Shown in pieces: positions 22,534 through 24,238 of a stretch of 24,238 bases of DNA. Position 1 is the first letter of the stretch. Every line of letters starts with the position of its first letter. This DNA comes from Acidiferrobacteraceae bacterium (GTDB taxonomy: Bacteria > Pseudomonadota > Gammaproteobacteria > Acidiferrobacterales > Acidiferrobacteraceae), in NCBI GenBank assembly GCA_027343725.1, contig DAHWKH010000147.1, forward strand, positions 1-24,238, given 5' to 3'. Position numbers and translations under genes: made by a program. The notes below the pieces were generated by a model that saw only the letters and a program-made list of their open reading frames with translations, was not told the origin of the DNA and did not search any database.

Positions 22534-23267
22534 CCTCGCGGCTCCGCCTCGGCGGCGAGCAAGGGCCGCATGGCCTGCAGCAGGTTGCGGAACAGTCCCC
22601 GATGGCGGGCCTCCTCGGCGGCGAGGAGGGTCTTCATGGCGGCGCGTTCCGTCGGCTTGCGAAAGCAGGCGGGGCAATTGTCGGCGATCACCGGCAGCTC
22701 CGCCTTCTGCGCGAAGTCGCGCAACTGACGCTCGCGGACGTAGACAAAGGGCCGGATGACGCGCAGATCGCCGGCCGTGATCTGATAATGGGCGCGCATG
22801 GTGCGCAGAGTGCCGGCGTGGAAGGCGCTCATGAGAAACGATTCCGCGACGTCGTCCAGGTGCTGAGCCAGGGCCAGGATGTTGCAGTCCGCCTCGCGCG
22901 CCAGACGATACAGGGTGCCGCGGCGCATGCGCGCGCAATAGCTGCAAAACGAGTCGTTGCCAAGGGTCGTGCGCGCGCGCTCGGCGATCGCCTGGCGCTC
23001 GCACAAATAGCGCACGCCGAGTGTCGCCATATAAGGGATGAGCGGCGTGGGATCGAAGCCCTCGATGCCCGGATCGACCGTCGCGGCGGCAAGCGTGAAC
23101 GGCACCGGGGACTTGGCTTTGAGGTGCAAAAGGACGTGCAGGAGCGCGAGGCTGTCCTTGCCGCCGGAGACCGCGACCAACACGCGATCGCCCGCGCGGA
23201 TCATGTCATAATCGAGAATGGCCCGGCCCGTCAATCTCAGCAAAGGCTTAGGAGGGTGGATGCGCAT
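22530..23267 (-). CDS. ttcA: TtcA-like PP-loop ATPase (probable tRNA 2-thiocytidine synthetase family)
   Basis: TtcA uses ATP and a [4Fe-4S] cluster to thiolate cytidine 32 of tRNA. The 245-residue protein has the PP-loop SGGKDS (34-39), the first cysteine pair in FCSYCARMRRGTLYR (Cys108, Cys111) and the second in NCPACF (Cys198, Cys201), spaced as in TtcA. It differs in two places: QHLDD replaces the GHHRDD of TtcA, and CPAC replaces NLCGSQ. It is also shorter than E. coli TtcA (311). It may be a distinct subfamily with another tRNA or sulfur target. The ATG at 23267 starts the region that aligns with TtcA; the TTG at 23303 only adds twelve residues. Confidence 0.78.
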   Translation of the reverse strand: MRIHPPKPLLRLTGRAILDYDMIRAGDRVLVAVSGGKDSLALLHVLLHLKAKSPVPFTLAAATVDPGIEGFDPTPLIPYMATLGVRYLCERQAIAERARTTLGNDSFCSYCARMRRGTLYRLAREADCNILALAQHLDDVAESFLMSAFHAGTLRTMRAHYQITAGDLRVIRPFVYVRERQLRDFAQKAELPVIADNCPACFRKPTERAAMKTLLAAEEARHRGLFRNLLQAMRPLLAAEAEPRG

Positions 23268-23273
23268 GCGGGT

Positions 23274-23303
23274 ATGGTAGCGGGTCCGCGGCCGGGGGCC
23301 CAA
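23274..23303 (-). promoter_or_regulatory. Candidate promoter of the TtcA-like gene, possibly leaderless
   Basis: TTGGGC (23303-23298) and TACCAT (23279-23274) are 18 bases apart on the minus strand. The ATG at 23267 follows TACCAT after six bases, without a ribosome-binding site. Both boxes are weak (3 and 4 matches of 6). The geometry repeats that of def and lysM. Confidence 0.3.
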
Positions 23304-23345
23304 ACCGGCGCGCGGCTGTTGTTGAAAACGGGACTATGCTATCGT

Positions 23346-23378
23346 AGGCGTATCCAGCGACGCCTCCTCGCCTGCGAG
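23346..23378 (+). promoter_or_regulatory. Two adjacent stem-loops in the metK leader
   Basis: AGGCGT (23346-23351) pairs perfectly with ACGCCT (23360-23365) around an 8-base loop. One base later CTCGC (23367-23371) and GCGAG (23374-23378) can form a second short stem. Upstream are TTGAAA (23322-23327) and a TATGCTAT run (23335-23342) that could be promoter elements, although their spacing is poor. I do not recognise a known SAM or SAH riboswitch core. A regulatory leader is possible but unproven. Confidence 0.35.
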
Positions 23379-23408
23379 CCTAAGCACCTCTACAATCCTG
23401 GAGTCACC

Positions 23409-24238
23409 ATGACGAAATCCTATCTGTTTACGTCAGAATCGGTAGCCGAAGGCCACCCGGACAAGATTGCCGACCAGATATCGGACGGGGTGCTGGACGC
23501 GGTGTTGACACAAGACCCGCGGGCACGGGTCGCGTGCGAGACCCTCGTGAACACCGGGCTCGTGGTCCTGTCCGGGGAGATCACGACCACCGCCATCGTC
23601 GACTTCAACGCCGTGGCGCGCGCCACCATCCGGCGCATCGGTTATGACGCCAGCATGGGCTTCGACGGCGACGCCTGCGCCGTGGTGGTGGCCATGGACA
23701 AGCAGTCGCCCGATATCGCTCAGGGCGTCGACGAGGGGCAGGGCCTGGACCTCGAACAGGGGGCCGGCGACCAGGGACTCATGTTCGGCTACGCGAGCAA
23801 CGAGACCGAGACGCTCATGCCGATGCCGATCACGTTCGCGCACACGCTCATGCGGCGCCAGGCGGCGGTGCGCCGCTCCGGGCGGCTGCCGTGGCTGCGG
23901 CCGGACGCCAAAAGCCAAGTGACCATCCGTTACGAAAACGACAAGCCGGTGGCCATCGACACGATCGTGGTCTCCACCCAGCACGCGCCGGAAGTCCGCT
24001 ACGAGGACCTGAAGGAAGCGGTCATGGAGGAGATCGTCAAACCGGCCCTGCCCGAGGGTTGGCTCAAGAAGGACACCAAATACTTCATCAACCCGACCGG
24101 GCGGTTCGTGGTCGGCGGGCCAGTCGGCGATTGCGGGCTCACCGGCCGCAAGATCATCGTGGACACCTACGGCGGCATGGCGCGCCACGGCGGCGGCGCG
24201 TTTTCCGGCAAGGACCCCTCTAAGGTCGACCGCTCGGC
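23409..24238 (+). CDS. metK: S-adenosylmethionine synthetase, N-terminal part (truncated by window end)
   Basis: MetK makes SAM from methionine and ATP in the cytoplasm. The window holds 276 complete codons of about 385. Visible family blocks are FTSESVAEGHPDKIADQISD with His16, Asp18 and Lys19, then SGEITTTA, GAGDQGLMFGYA, INPTGRFVVGGPVGDCGLTG, and the P-loop-like GGGAFSGKDPSKVDRS near the edge. GGAG lies 5 nt before the ATG, a good ribosome-binding site that fixes the start. It diverges from the TtcA-like gene across 141 bases, which contain two small hairpins. No sign of damage; the end is simply outside the window. Confidence 0.97.
   Translation, partial: MTKSYLFTSESVAEGHPDKIADQISDGVLDAVLTQDPRARVACETLVNTGLVVLSGEITTTAIVDFNAVARATIRRIGYDASMGFDGDACAVVVAMDKQSPDIAQGVDEGQGLDLEQGAGDQGLMFGYASNETETLMPMPITFAHTLMRRQAAVRRSGRLPWLRPDAKSQVTIRYENDKPVAIDTIVVSTQHAPEVRYEDLKEAVMEEIVKPALPEGWLKKDTKYFINPTGRFVVGGPVGDCGLTGRKIIVDTYGGMARHGGGAFSGKDPSKVDRS

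Noticed and set aside
23346..23408. SAM or SAH riboswitch upstream of metK
   Set aside because: Hairpins are present but the conserved cores of the riboswitch classes I know are not; listed only as unassigned stem-loops.
1..24238. CRISPR array, tRNA or rRNA gene, transposase or phage genes
   Set aside because: I found no regularly spaced direct repeats, no cloverleaf-like or rRNA sequence and no integrase or transposase motif on either strand; gaps between genes are all short.

Overview
The window reads as ordinary, gene-dense chromosome from a GC-rich gammaproteobacterium. Nearly every gene is recognisable, and several blocks match known gammaproteobacterial synteny: ubiE-ubiJ-ubiB, gpmI-envC-ctp next to rhodanese-grxC-secB-gpsA, and topA-smg next to lysM-def-fmt-rsmB. 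Very Arg-rich exported proteins and a thiol/persulfide-related gene set would fit an acidophilic or sulfur-oxidising lineage such as the Acidiferrobacterales. That placement is inference; no rRNA or other decisive marker is present. I saw no tRNA, rRNA, insertion sequence, prophage, CRISPR array or defence island. No stretch longer than 150 bases lacks a gene.

Layout. 1-2925 (+): end of ubiE, an RDD membrane protein, ubiJ and ubiB, all overlapping start to stop (ubiquinone synthesis). 2934-7469 (-): gpmI, envC, an S41 processing protease and a GNAT acetyltransferase, transcribed from gpmI leftward. 7470-10154 (+): an ArsR-type repressor resembling the persulfide sensors BigR/SqrR/YgaV, a membrane-anchored rhodanese, grxC, secB and gpsA. 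10138-12509 (-): DsbD followed by a short DsbC/DsbG-like thiol protein. 12595-16595 (-): lysM protein, smg and topA. 16674-19760 (+): def, fmt, rsmB and a small TPR protein. 19783-23267 (-): a TtcA-like PP-loop protein, then three tandem LpxL/LpxM-type acyltransferases. 23409-24238 (+): metK, cut by the window end.

How the genes work together. Themes are quinone synthesis, envelope biogenesis (EnvC, Ctp protease, LysM protein, lipid A acylation), thiol/sulfur redox chemistry (ArsR regulator, rhodanese, glutaredoxin, DsbD and its partner, TtcA-like protein) and core translation/topology functions (Def, Fmt, RsmB, TopA, MetK).

Best leads. (1) The ArsR protein has Cys42 and Cys109, the spacing of persulfide-sensing repressors, and a 13-bp palindrome sits over its promoter. 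(2) The last of the three tandem acyltransferases has Asn in place of the acidic residue of the H-X4-D/E catalytic motif. (3) Several genes (def, lysM, ttcA-like, first acyltransferase) have -10-like boxes 6-8 nt before an ATG without Shine-Dalgarno sequence, suggesting leaderless mRNAs. (4) dprA is missing from its usual place between smg and lysM. I did not find a clearly new multi-gene system.
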